Positions 36,475 to 46,890 are shown, numbered from the stretch's first letter. The stretch is DNA of 64,000 nt from Streptomyces noursei ATCC 11455 (GCF_001704275.1 NZ_CP011533.1:4092001-4156000), one strand, 5' to 3'. The notes: generated from the sequence alone by a model not told the origin. Made by a program: numbers and translations.

Positions 36475-37390
36475 CGGCGCCAGACCGGCCTCGGCTCCGA
36501 CATCGCCCCCCGCCCCACCGGCCCCCGCGGCCCTGGCCGCCAAGGTCCGCACGCTCGCGCCGACGATGACCCGCTCCATGCAGCGGGTCGCGGAGACCGT
36601 TGCCGGCGACCCGGCCGGCTGCGCCGCCCTCACCGTCACCGGCCTGGCCGAGCGCACCGGCACCAGCGAGGCCACCGTCGTCCGCACTTCCCGCCTGCTC
36701 GGCTATCCGGGCTATCGCGATCTGCGCCTCGCTCTCGCCGCGCTCGCCGCGCAGCAGGCGACGGGCAGCGCACCCGCCGTCACGGCGGACATAGCGGTCG
36801 ACGACTCCCTGATCGACGTCGTCACCAAGCTCGCGCAGGAAGAGCAGCAGTGTCTCGCCGACACCGCCGCCGCGCTGGACGTCACCCAGCTGGAAGCGGC
36901 CGTCGCCGCCCTCGCCTCCGCCCGCCGGATCGACGTCTACGGCATAGGCGCCTCCAACCTCGTCGCCCAGGACCTGGTCCAGAAGCTGCTGCGCATCGGC
37001 CTGATCGCGCATGCCCACTCCGACCCGCACCTCGCCGTGACCAACGCCGTGCAGATGCGGGCCCGTGACGTGGCCATCGCCATCACGCACTCCGGCCGCA
37101 CGACGGACGTCATAGAGCCGCTGCGAGTCGCCTTCGACCACGGCGCGACGACGATCGCCATCACCGGCCGCCCGGACGGTGAGATCGCCGCCTACGCCGA
37201 CCACATCCTGACGACCTCCACGGCCCGCGAGAGCGAGCTGCGCCCCGCGGCGATGTCCTCCCGCACCAGCCAACTCCTCGTCATCGACTGCCTCTTCATA
37301 GGCGTCGCCCAGCGCACCTACGAGACCGCCGCCCCCGCCCTCTCCGCCTCCTACGAGGCCCTGGCCCACCGCCACAACCCCCGCCACTGA
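36446..37390 (+). CDS. MurR/RpiR-family regulator (HTH plus SIS domain)
   Basis: A 314-residue regulator. The N-terminal RpiR helix-turn-helix (LTVTGLAERTGTSEATVVRTSRLLGYPGYRDLRLAL) lies at about residues 62-97. The SIS sugar-phosphate domain runs from about 150 (RRIDVYGIGASNLVAQDL) and includes AIAITHSGRTTDVIEPL. It is expected to sense an aminosugar phosphate, probably MurNAc-6-P, since murQ and a PTS gene follow. The ATG lies almost within an operator and lacks a ribosome site, suggesting a leaderless or nearly leaderless mRNA; GTG 36458 is in frame. Confidence 0.92.
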   Translation: MNSGVKETFIGARPASAPTSPPAPPAPAALAAKVRTLAPTMTRSMQRVAETVAGDPAGCAALTVTGLAERTGTSEATVVRTSRLLGYPGYRDLRLALAALAAQQATGSAPAVTADIAVDDSLIDVVTKLAQEEQQCLADTAAALDVTQLEAAVAALASARRIDVYGIGASNLVAQDLVQKLLRIGLIAHAHSDPHLAVTNAVQMRARDVAIAITHSGRTTDVIEPLRVAFDHGATTIAITGRPDGEIAAYADHILTTSTARESELRPAAMSSRTSQLLVIDCLFIGVAQRTYETAAPALSASYEALAHRHNPRH

Positions 37391-37661
37391 CCACACCGGG
37401 GCCCCGCGGCACACCACCCCGCCCGCCGCAGACAGCCGTGCCGCCCGGCCGTGACGGCCGCGCCTCCCGGGCCATGCAGGTCCCCCGCTCACCCAAAGCC
37501 CGGAGGAGGGCGAGCGCAGCTTCACCCCGCCGGCAGCTTCACCCCGCCGACGGGCAGCCGACAGCAACCCGTCGGCGTACCCACCGAGCAGCCACACGGA
37601 AGCCACCGCCCCTCCGCCGTCCCCCCGACACAGCCCCCGCCCCTCCGCCAAGGAGCCACCC

Positions 37662-38609
37662 ATGCCACCCATCGACCCCAACTACACGACCCTTCGTACC
37701 CAGTTGGCGACGCTCACCACGGAGGCGTTCCGCTCGGACCTCGCCGACGTCGACCGCCGCGCCACCCTCGACATCGCCCGCCTGATGAACGACGAGGACG
37801 CCACCGTCCCCGCCGCCGTCGCCGAGCGCCTCCCCGAGATCGCCGCCGCGATCGACGCCGCCGCAGCCCGGATGGCCCGCGGCGGCCGACTGATCTATGC
37901 CGGAGCCGGTACGGCCGGCCGCCTCGGCGTCCTGGACGCCAGTGAATGCCCGCCCACCTTCAACACCGACCCCTCCGAGGTGCTCGGCCTGATCGCGGGT
38001 GGCCCGTCCGCGATGGTCACCGCAGTCGAAGGCGCCGAGGACAGCAAGGAGTTGGCCGCCGGCGACCTCACCGCGCTCGCCGTCGCCGATCGCGACATCG
38101 TTGTCGGCGTCTCCGCCTCCGGCCGCACCCCCTACGCCGTCGGCGCGGTCGAACACGCCCGTGCCATCGGCGCTCTGACCATCGGCCTTTCCTGCAACGC
38201 CGATTCGGCCCTCGCCTCGGCCGCCGAGCACGGCATCGAGGTCGTCGTCGGCCCCGAGCTGATCACCGGTTCCACCCGCCTCAAGGCCGGCACCGCCCAG
38301 AAGCTCGTCCTCAACATGATCTCGACGATCACCATGATCCGCCTGGGCAAGACCTACGGGAATCTGATGGTCGACGTCCGCGCCTCCAACGACAAGCTGC
38401 GGGCCCGCTCGCGCCGCATCGTCGCGCTCGCCACCGGCGCCACCGACCTGGAGATCGAGGCCGCCCTCGTCGAGACCGACGGCGAGGTGAAGAACGCCAT
38501 CCTCGTCCTGCTGGCCGGCGTCGACGGCCACGAGGCCACCCGCCTCCTCAACGCCTCCAAGGGCCACCTCCGCGCCGCCCTCCAGTCCGCCACCACCCCC
38601 ACTCCCTGA
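37662..38609 (+). CDS. murQ: N-acetylmuramic acid 6-phosphate etherase
   Basis: A 315-residue lyase that removes the lactyl ether from MurNAc-6-P to give GlcNAc-6-P, linking muropeptide recycling to aminosugar catabolism. SIS-domain motifs are clear: RLIYAGAGTAGRLGVLDASECPPTF (the catalytic region, around residue 85) and GVSASGRTPYAVGA. The signature GSTRLKAGTAQKLVLNMIST is near residue 205. AAGGAG precedes the ATG. It lies between the SIS regulator and the PTS permease; its product can feed NagA, encoded at 58029. Confidence 0.96.
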   Translation: MPPIDPNYTTLRTQLATLTTEAFRSDLADVDRRATLDIARLMNDEDATVPAAVAERLPEIAAAIDAAAARMARGGRLIYAGAGTAGRLGVLDASECPPTFNTDPSEVLGLIAGGPSAMVTAVEGAEDSKELAAGDLTALAVADRDIVVGVSASGRTPYAVGAVEHARAIGALTIGLSCNADSALASAAEHGIEVVVGPELITGSTRLKAGTAQKLVLNMISTITMIRLGKTYGNLMVDVRASNDKLRARSRRIVALATGATDLEIEAALVETDGEVKNAILVLLAGVDGHEATRLLNASKGHLRAALQSATTPTP

Positions 38610-38709
38610 CCCATCATCAGCCCACCCCACCAGCCCATCCACCACACCACACCCCATCCCATCCCAGAGGTCACCCCCACCCCGTTGTCCACACAGCAAG
38701 GCGCCACAC

Positions 38710-40404
38710 ATGACCGCAGACAAGAACCGCGCCACCGCCGCCGCCCTCCTCCCCCTGGTCGGCGGCGCCGACAACGTCACCTCCGTCGCCCACTGCATGA
38801 CCCGCCTCCGCCTGGGCATCCGGGACCGCTCCCTCGTCCAGGACGCCGCCCTCATGGCGCTCCCCGTCGTCCTGGGCCTGGTCGAGGACGACACCTACCA
38901 AATCGTGCTGGGACCCGGCACCGTCGCCCGGGTCACCCCCGAGTTCGAACGCCTACTGGCCGGCTCCGGCGACCTCGCCGCCTCCCCCGCCACCTCCCCC
39001 GCGGACACCCAACACATCGGTGACACTCCGCAGGAACAAATCACGCTCCGTAATCGTTGCCGTAATAAGGAAGACGGCAGCGCCCCCCAGGCAGGCCCCC
39101 CAAATCCCGCCCCCCAAAGCACCACGCCCCCGACCGAGACCACCGCCGCCGACCTCGCCACCCAAGGCGCCACCCTCAAGGCCCGCCAGAAGGCCCGCAA
39201 CGCCACCCCCGTCAAACTCTTCCTCCGCCGCGTCGCCAACATCTTCGTCCCGCTCATCCCCGCACTGATCGGCTGCGGCGTCATCGCCGGCCTCAACGGC
39301 CTGCTCACCAACGCCGGTTGGCTCCCCGCGCTGGTGCCGGCCCTGACCGCCATCGCCTCCGGCTTCATGTCGCTGATCGCGGTCTTCGTCGGCTACAACA
39401 CCGCCAAGGAATTCGGCGGCACCCCGGTCCTCGGCGGCGCGGTCGCCGCGGTGATCGTCTTCCCCGGCATCGCCAACGTCACTGCCTTCGGCCAGAAGCT
39501 CGCGCCCGGGCAGGGCGGCGTCCTCGGCGCCCTGGCCGCCGCGCTCCTCGCCGCACAGTTGGAGAAGCGGCTCCGACGACGCGTCCCCGAGGCCCTGGAC
39601 GTCCTCCTCACCCCCACCCTCACCGTCCTCCTCACCGGCCTGGTCACCGTCTTCGGCCTGATGTACGCCGCGGGTGAGGTCTCCCTCGCCATCGGCACCG
39701 CCTCCAACTGGCTGCTCGCCCACGGCGGCGCGCTCGCCGGATTCCTCCTCGGCGGCCTGTTCCTCCCCCTCGTGATGCTGGGCCTCCACCAGGCCCTCAT
39801 CCCGATCCACACCACCCTGATCCAGCAGCAGGGCTATACGACCCTCCTCCCGATCCTCGCCATGGCCGGCGCGGGCCAGGTGGGTGCCGCCCTCGCCCTG
39901 TACGCGCGCCTCCGCCGCAACCACTCGATCCGCACGACGATCCGCTCCGCCCTCCCCGCGGGCTTCCTCGGTGTCGGCGAGCCCCTGATCTACGGCGTCT
40001 CGCTGCCGCTCGGCCGCCCCTTCGTCACCGCCTGCGTCGGCGGCGCGTTCGGCGGCGGCTTCGTCGGCCTGTTCAACCAACTCGGTGACGCCGTCGGCTC
40101 CACCGCCATCGGCCCGTCCGGCCTGGCCCTCTTCCCGCTGGTCAAGGGCAACCACGCACTCGGCACGACGATCACCGTCTACGCCTTCGGCCTCCTCGTC
40201 GGCTACGCGGTCGGCTTCGCCGGCACCTACCTCTTCGGCCTCAGCAGACAGCAGCGCGCGGACCTCAACACGCCCCACGACACGCCCCGCACGCGGGGAG
40301 AGGACGAAACGCAGGGAGAGGGCGAAGCCGACGTCCCGGCTCCCGGCACGCCCCGAGGAGGGAGCCCGGAGGCCCGGGGCCCCGCCTTCGAAGGCGTCGG
40401 ATAG
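38710..40404 (+). CDS. PTS permease, EIIB-EIIC (MurNAc/aminosugar type)
   Basis: A 564-residue phosphotransferase permease. Residues 1-85 are the EIIB domain with phosphorylatable Cys29 in SVAHCMTRLRL. Residues about 165-515 are the EIIC channel (RRVANIFVPLIPALIGCGV, GVGEPLIYGVSLPLGRPF, GLALFPLVKGNH). There is no EIIA domain, so a shared EIIA (Crr) is needed, as for E. coli MurP. Context with murQ suggests uptake of MurNAc as MurNAc-6-P. The linker (residues about 95-160) holds a low-GC, rare-codon stretch, and the C-terminus has a long charged tail. Confidence 0.92.
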   Translation: MTADKNRATAAALLPLVGGADNVTSVAHCMTRLRLGIRDRSLVQDAALMALPVVLGLVEDDTYQIVLGPGTVARVTPEFERLLAGSGDLAASPATSPADTQHIGDTPQEQITLRNRCRNKEDGSAPQAGPPNPAPQSTTPPTETTAADLATQGATLKARQKARNATPVKLFLRRVANIFVPLIPALIGCGVIAGLNGLLTNAGWLPALVPALTAIASGFMSLIAVFVGYNTAKEFGGTPVLGGAVAAVIVFPGIANVTAFGQKLAPGQGGVLGALAAALLAAQLEKRLRRRVPEALDVLLTPTLTVLLTGLVTVFGLMYAAGEVSLAIGTASNWLLAHGGALAGFLLGGLFLPLVMLGLHQALIPIHTTLIQQQGYTTLLPILAMAGAGQVGAALALYARLRRNHSIRTTIRSALPAGFLGVGEPLIYGVSLPLGRPFVTACVGGAFGGGFVGLFNQLGDAVGSTAIGPSGLALFPLVKGNHALGTTITVYAFGLLVGYAVGFAGTYLFGLSRQQRADLNTPHDTPRTRGEDETQGEGEADVPAPGTPRGGSPEARGPAFEGVG

Positions 40405-40999
40405 CCGCCCACGAGTCCTCCCCCTCGCCCCGCACGGAGCAACCCCGAGGGAGGCCGATGGCAGGACCGACGGCAGCAGCCCCAGGGGGCAGTTGCGCTG
40501 CGCCCGGCGCCCGGCGTCCGGCGCTCGCGCTTCGGGCGGCGGCGGGGGCGCGTTCATCGACGCCGTCAAGGCGTCAAAGCACCAAAAGGCGTCGTGGCGT
40601 CAAGGCGTCAAGGCGGTCGCAGCGTCAAAAGGCGTCGAGGCTTCGTGGCGTCAAGGCGGGCCGACCCGCCCCCGTCGGCCGCAGGCCAGCCGCGGCCTGG
40701 TCGCAGGTCGGCCTCGGCCCAGCCGCGGTCCGGCCGCAGGCGTCCCGGAGTGACGGGGCATCGCCCGGGGCTCAAGCCTCGTCGTTCGAGCCCTCTTTCC
40801 AAGGAACGGGTGGACGGGCCAGTACCCACCCACCCTCCCCCTCCGCCTCAACTGCCTCGCATACCAGGCGAGATGACGTTCCGTAGCGGGCTTGCCACGT
40901 GGCGTCCCGCCCGTCTAGCGTGCGCAGCAACAAATCAACCCCGGCAGGTGCGCCAACACCACGCCGGGGTCTCGCCACAAGATCGAAAGCAGCGATCTC
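40405..40999. repeat. Gene-free interval with GGCGTCAA-type short repeats
   Basis: No convincing gene in 595 bp. From 40565 to about 40658 the octamer-like units GGCGTCAA, GGCGTCGTGGCGTCAA and GGCGTCAAAA recur irregularly at least eight times. A second family built on GGCCGCAGGC and CAGCCGCGG follows to about 40745. The repeats look like slipped or decaying copies. Frames crossing it (for example 40458-40886) are Arg/Ser/Ala-only and were not accepted. Confidence 0.7.
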
Positions 41000-42433
41000 A
41001 TGACGTACGAAAACTCTAGCTTTCCTGCGCGCGCGTCCGCAGCCCCCCACCCCCGTGCCAAACCAGGTTTCGGCAAACGTGGCGCACCGGACCAACGTCC
41101 GGCCCACCCCACCGACTTCGACCACCTCCCCCGCCGCGAGGCGTCGATCGCCGCGTACCTCGACCGACTCCCCGAAGGGGCCGACGTCTCCGTGAAGACG
41201 CTGGCCAAGGTGTTACCGGACTACGGGCAGTGCGCCCTGCGGACCGCCCTTCGGCGCCTCTCCGAGGCCGGCCACCTGCGGCGGATCACCGAGACGTACA
41301 TCGGCACCGCCGGCAGCCCCCAGTGGGTGACCCGGACGTACTTCTCCCGTACAGCGCGGGACGACACCTGGTGGGCGGCCCTGCACGCCGGGAACGTACC
41401 CGGGAACGTGCCCGGAGACGTACCCGTGGGCGTAGCGATCGCGCAGGTCGGTGGCTCCCCCGAGGCGCACGCCGGGAGCGCGCCGCACCTGCCGCACATG
41501 CCGCAGGAGAGCGACCGGCCGGAGCACCCAGCCGCCGTCCCCTCTCCCTCGCCCTTCCCCTCTCCCGCACCCTCCCCCTCGTCCTCCCTCTCCCCGTCCA
41601 GCCCCCGCAGCGCCGCCTACGGCCTCCTCGCGGGCCTCGGGCGGGCCGAGCCGCGCCTGACGCTCTCCGCGGTCGACTGCGCGGCCCTGGAGCCGTTCGC
41701 GGCGGACTGGCTGGCCAGGGGCGCCTCGCCGGAACAAGTCCTGGCCGCGTTGACGGCCGGGCTACCGGCCCACGTCCACCACCCGGCCCGGTTCGCGCTG
41801 TCCCGGCTGACGGCCAAGCTGCCGCCCGTCAGCCAGGTCCCGATCCCGGCCCCGGGCACACCGGCTGCCAGGCCGGCCGGACCGCGCATCATGGAGTGCA
41901 CGGTCTGTCGCGTGCCAGGGCGCCCCGAAGCGCTCCCCGGCGGCATCTGCCGCGACTGCCGGGGAGAAACCCCACCCGACCGGCACGTCGACCGGCACGC
42001 CGAAGCCCCCCGCACAGGGGGTCGACTCACCGGAAACCAACTCGCCGGGGAGCGAATCACCGGGGATCGACCCACTGGAGATCGACCCACTGGAGATCGA
42101 CCCACCGGCGACCAGCCCACCGGAGCTCAGTTCACCGACGACCGGCCCACCGGGGATCGCCCCACCGAGGGCCGTCTCACCGAGGACCGTCTCCCCGGGG
42201 ACCGCCCCGCACCGGACCGCCACCGCGCTTCGCATCGGCTCACTCCGGGGCGTTCGGATGCGTTGGTCCTGCCCCCGGTGTCCCCGGTCCCGGATTCCGC
42301 GGTCCCGGATTCCCCGGTCCCGGGTTCCCCTGCTCCGCAGCTCCCGGCCCCGCAGTTCCCGGCTCCGGGGTGGCTGGCTCCCCAGCAGGTCCGTTCGCGC
42401 GCCCGGCGGGTTCGGTCCGCCATGCGCGCCTGA
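41000..42433 (+). CDS. HTH protein with repeat-rich C-terminus
   Basis: A 477-residue protein. The N-terminal winged helix (REASIAAYLDRLPEGADVSV, CALRTALRRLSEAGHLRRI, WVTRTYFSRTARDDTWW; residues about 50-135) belongs to a Streptomyces group often called MarR-like. Residues 295-315 contain CxxC pairs (CTVC and CRDC). Residues about 335-390 are pentapeptide repeats of the TGDRP type, and the last 65 residues are PVPDS/PAPQ low complexity. The end overlaps the convergent DUF998 gene by 194 bp. DNA binding is likely; the target is unknown. Confidence 0.8.
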   Translation: MTYENSSFPARASAAPHPRAKPGFGKRGAPDQRPAHPTDFDHLPRREASIAAYLDRLPEGADVSVKTLAKVLPDYGQCALRTALRRLSEAGHLRRITETYIGTAGSPQWVTRTYFSRTARDDTWWAALHAGNVPGNVPGDVPVGVAIAQVGGSPEAHAGSAPHLPHMPQESDRPEHPAAVPSPSPFPSPAPSPSSSLSPSSPRSAAYGLLAGLGRAEPRLTLSAVDCAALEPFAADWLARGASPEQVLAALTAGLPAHVHHPARFALSRLTAKLPPVSQVPIPAPGTPAARPAGPRIMECTVCRVPGRPEALPGGICRDCRGETPPDRHVDRHAEAPRTGGRLTGNQLAGERITGDRPTGDRPTGDRPTGDQPTGAQFTDDRPTGDRPTEGRLTEDRLPGDRPAPDRHRASHRLTPGRSDALVLPPVSPVPDSAVPDSPVPGSPAPQLPAPQFPAPGWLAPQQVRSRARRVRSAMRA

Positions 42434-43193
42434 GTCCCTCCACGTAGCGGGCCCAGGGGCCGTCCCAGTGGCCGGCCCAGCGGCGTCGGCGGCGGGCCGA
42501 GCGGCCCAACTCCCAGGCCAGGAGGGCGAACCACGCGCCGACCAGGGTGAGGTGGACGCGTTGTGGGACGCCGTGCCAGCCGGGGTGGCCGACGAGCGGG
42601 CCGACGGTGAGGATCGCGGCGGGCATGGCCACGGCCAGGACGCGTGGGCCCCAGCGGCGGACCGCCGGCATGGGGGGACGTTGGACGGCGGCGGCCCTGC
42701 TGAGGAAGGCCATCGAGGCGAAGAGGAAGAAGTGGGCGAAGGCGCTGGTGGCGGTGTGCCAGGGGTGGACGGCGATGCAGTCGTGTTCCACCGAGGGGGC
42801 GCAGGCCATGGGCAGCAGGACGTCGGCCAGTGAGGAGAGGGCGAGGCCGACCAGGGAGAGCCAGCCCGCGCGGGCCCAGCGGCCGTGGCCCGAGGGTGTG
42901 CTGCGGGCGAGCAGGGCGCCGGTGATGACGAGGAGGGCGCAGGCCCCTTCCAGGCTGCCGAAGAGGCGGCGCAGTGGCTGGTCGGCGGCGTAGAGCTCGC
43001 TGACGTAGGAGTGGCGAGGGTCGAGGCCGGTGGGGAGGAGGAATTCCAGCGGCCACCAGTTGTAGAGCAGGGCGGCGGCGGCGAAGAGGAGGGCCGCCGT
43101 CGCCTCCCGTCCGGCGTAGCGGGTGGTGGGGGCGACCACGGGCTCGTAGACGGTGCGGGCACCGGTCGTCGTGGGGTTGGGGACGTTCGGCAC
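42240..43193 (-). CDS. DUF998 family membrane protein
   Basis: A protein of about 317 residues with six or more hydrophobic segments. It matches DUF998: NWWPLEFLLPTGLDPRHSY near residue 40, then ADVLLPMACAPSVEHDC and HPWHTATSAFAHFFLF. The function is unknown. GTG 43193 (MPNVPNP) is preceded by AGGAC at a suitable distance. The last 60 residues are Gly/Pro repeats (PGNPGP type) encoded by the strand opposite the low-complexity end of the HTH gene, so the boundaries of both genes are unusual. Confidence 0.78.
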   Translation of the reverse strand: MPNVPNPTTTGARTVYEPVVAPTTRYAGREATAALLFAAAALLYNWWPLEFLLPTGLDPRHSYVSELYAADQPLRRLFGSLEGACALLVITGALLARSTPSGHGRWARAGWLSLVGLALSSLADVLLPMACAPSVEHDCIAVHPWHTATSAFAHFFLFASMAFLSRAAAVQRPPMPAVRRWGPRVLAVAMPAAILTVGPLVGHPGWHGVPQRVHLTLVGAWFALLAWELGRSARRRRRWAGHWDGPWARYVEGLRRAWRTEPAGRANGPAGEPATPEPGTAGPGAAEQGNPGPGNPGPRNPGPGTPGAGPTHPNAPE

Positions 43194-43707
43194 GGGCGGG
43201 TCCTGTTCCGGGTGGGGGCGGGGGTCCTGGGGCCTGTCGTCGGGCTCCCGTCGTTCGCCGGGAGGGCGGGCCGGGCGGTGGGTGGCGTGCGGGAGTGTGA
43301 CGACGGGCCCTAGGCGAGGTTCCCCCCGGTGGGGCCCGCCACGTTGGCGCGCCGTTCGGAGGCGCGCCGAGCCGCCACTCGACAGGCGGAACATGTCCCC
43401 TGATCGACTGATCCGGCCATTTACGGCATCGGGTTTGAAGCGTCGTCGGCGAGTCGGGCGATCGTCGGCCGTGCGGTTGCCGACTGTTCCTGATCGAACG
43501 AACGGGCGTTCGCGTGAGCAATGCACCATTCCCGATCGGTCGACGATCGCTCTTCCGTATAGCGGCGATCGTGACTGTCCACATACGGACTGGCGCGGAG
43601 CGTGACCATGCCGCTGTCATTGCCTCGCCGGGAACGGACGCGACGGCGAAGGGCCCGCGCACCGGCATCGGCTCCACGGGGCAGGAACAGGGGGAGGAAC
43701 AGCGGCA
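43194..43707. other. Gene-free interval upstream of the DUF998 gene
   Basis: About 510 bp with no supported coding region. It contains GGGCCTGTCGTCGGG (about 43230) and CGACGGGCCCTAGG (about 43300), forms of a short intergenic motif also seen near 5995, 53250 and 54064. A less GC-rich part (43400-43600) may hold promoter elements. GGAGG at about 43694 precedes the remnant starting at 43708. Confidence 0.4.
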
Positions 43708-44106
43708 ATGGTCCAGACACGGGGCATCGTCCGGCAGCGCGCGGCGGGGTGGGTGGGGGAGGGTCGACCGCCGCGTCGGCGCGGTCGTGGTCTGCGCGGC
43801 GGTCGTCGGCTCGGTGGTGACGACGCCGTCCGGGCCCGTCCGGGCACCCCGGTCACCGTCGACGTGCTCGCCGACGACACCGACGGCGCTTACAGCTCGG
43901 CCCGCGGCCTGACCGTCAGCGGGCTGGACGCGCCCGCCGACGGCACCGCCGCCGTGCCGGACGGCACGGTCGCCCACACCCCCGACTCCGGTTTCTCCGG
44001 CTGCGATTCCTTCGCCCACGCGGTCGCCGACAGCCGCGGCCTGACCGCCACCGCCGCGGCCTTCGTCGTCACCCCCGCGAAGTGGCCAGCTCCTCAAGGG
44101 AAGTAG
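43708..44106 (+). pseudogene. Frameshifted remnant of a secreted Ig-like (Big_9-type) protein
   Basis: ATG 43708 has a good GGAGG site. The frame starts MVQTRGIVRQRAAGWVG, but a signal-peptide-like segment (RRVGAVVVCAAVVGSVV) is in the next frame over 43756-43830. The first frame resumes with an Ig-like/cadherin-like domain (GTPVTVDVLADDTDG, then HTPDSGFSGCDSFAHAV) to the stop at 44106. Two compensating shifts, near the G-run at 43750-43765 and near 43835-43845, would restore one secreted protein. Sequencing error is possible. Confidence 0.6.
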
Positions 44107-44131
44107 CCGACTCCTCAAGGAAGGAACACGT

Positions 44132-44727
44132 ATGGACATCACCGAAGAGCAGGCCGCCGGGGCCCTGCGGGCCGCCGCCGCGGTCCTCCTGACGACCGGC
44201 GCCAGGACCGCCACCGAAGCGGCCCCCGGCTCCTGGCCCTCGCCAACGGGCCCGGCGACGGCTCCGGCAACGGCATCCGGCCCGGTGTGGAAGCCGTCAT
44301 CGGCAGGGGCCACGCAGTCAGCGGTACGGAGCTGCGCACCCAGTCCGAGGGCGACGAGGCCCTGGTGGCCAAGTTCCGGGTGGTCACCGTCCCGACCCGT
44401 GAGGTCCGTACCAGCGGGCTGCCGGACATCGACGGCGCGCCCGGCGGCACCCTGGAAGGCTTCGGCATCCTCGCCGACGCGCTCAACGAGCTAAAGCCCC
44501 TCTACGGCTTCGCCGTGGACAATCCGATCCGGGAGCACTGCTTCGTCCCGGCGGTGAGCGCCGTCGCCGTGCGGGAGCCGGCCCACCACGCCGACCTCTA
44601 CACCCCGATCGACGACCTGACGCCGGCCGGGAGCCCCCTGGACGACTCCGTCCTGGCCTCGCGGAGCGAGGAGCACACCCTGATCACCGAGGAGCTGTCC
44701 GCCTGGCTCCTGGACCGCCTGCCGTGA
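44132..44727 (+). pseudogene. Frameshifted gene of unrecognised family
   Basis: AAGGAAGG and ATG 44132 start a plausible frame (MDITEEQAAGALRAAAAVLL). It changes to nonsense near 44220, while a different frame is convincingly coding from about 44225 to the stop at 44727 (LLALANGPGDGSGNGI, PLYGFAVDNPIREHCFVPAV, SEEHTLITEELSAWLLDRL). One single-base indel near 44215-44230 would join them into about 198 residues. The His-containing C-terminus is reminiscent of alpha/beta hydrolases, but I cannot name the family. Confidence 0.6.
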
Positions 44728-44816
44728 CGCCCGGTGCACAACGCCGCCGGGGCGGTACCCCTGGGAGAGGGGTACCGCCCCGGCGAACGAGCGGACGTTG
44801 ATCAACCAGAGGTCGA

Positions 44817-46583
<1,767 letters not shown>

Positions 46584-46602
46584 TCACCGACCCGGTCCGT
46601 AT

Positions 46603-46629
46603 TCAGCACTCTCACGGGGAGAGTGCTAA
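46603..46629 (-). promoter_or_regulatory. CIRCE element 1 (HrcA operator)
   Basis: TCAGCACTC, a 9-bp spacer, then GAGTGCTAA: one mismatch from the CIRCE consensus TTAGCACTC-N9-GAGTGCTAA. About 165 bp upstream of groEL. Confidence 0.93.
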
Positions 46630-46637
46630 CGCAATGA

Positions 46638-46664
46638 TTAGCACTCGCACCCATCGAGTGCAAG
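46638..46664 (-). promoter_or_regulatory. CIRCE element 2 (HrcA operator)
   Basis: TTAGCACTC, a 9-bp spacer, then GAGTGCAAG: the left arm is perfect and the right arm has two mismatches. It is 9 bp from the first CIRCE, so HrcA may bind cooperatively. Confidence 0.85.
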
Positions 46665-46852
46665 CGGCTCCGGAGATGTCTCCCATGGTGGTGACACTCG
46701 GGCCGGGGGTGGGTACAGGTGCCTGACGGGCGGTGGGCCGCCCGCCCGCGAGAGGGCCGGGCCCCGTCCGTGGGACGAGCGCCAGCCCCTGCTCACCGCC
46801 CCTTGGCTCCGCCCGCGCGCGCCCGCGAGGCGCGCGGCCCCCGGGAACGACA

Positions 46853-46890
46853 GAAGGCCCGCAACCCCGTACTCGGGGATGCGGGCCTTC
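46853..46890 (-). terminator. Strong terminator hairpin of the cold-shock gene
   Basis: GAAGGCCCGCA (46853-46863) pairs perfectly with TGCGGGCCTTC (46880-46890), and an inner CCCCG/CGGGG stem closes on a 4-nt loop. It begins 27 nt past the stop of the cold-shock gene and separates it from the groEL promoter. Confidence 0.85.

Noticed and set aside
36353..38693. Replication origin
   Set aside because: There are only three DnaA-like boxes over 2.3 kb and no dnaA, dnaN or AT-rich region.
40565..40745. Possible CRISPR array
   Set aside because: Units are 8-16 bp with irregular spacing and no unique spacers of constant length; no cas genes are present.
40458..40886. A 142-codon frame with a fair ribosome site
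   Set aside because: It is composed of Arg/Ser/Ala through decayed repeats, with no conserved-looking segment.
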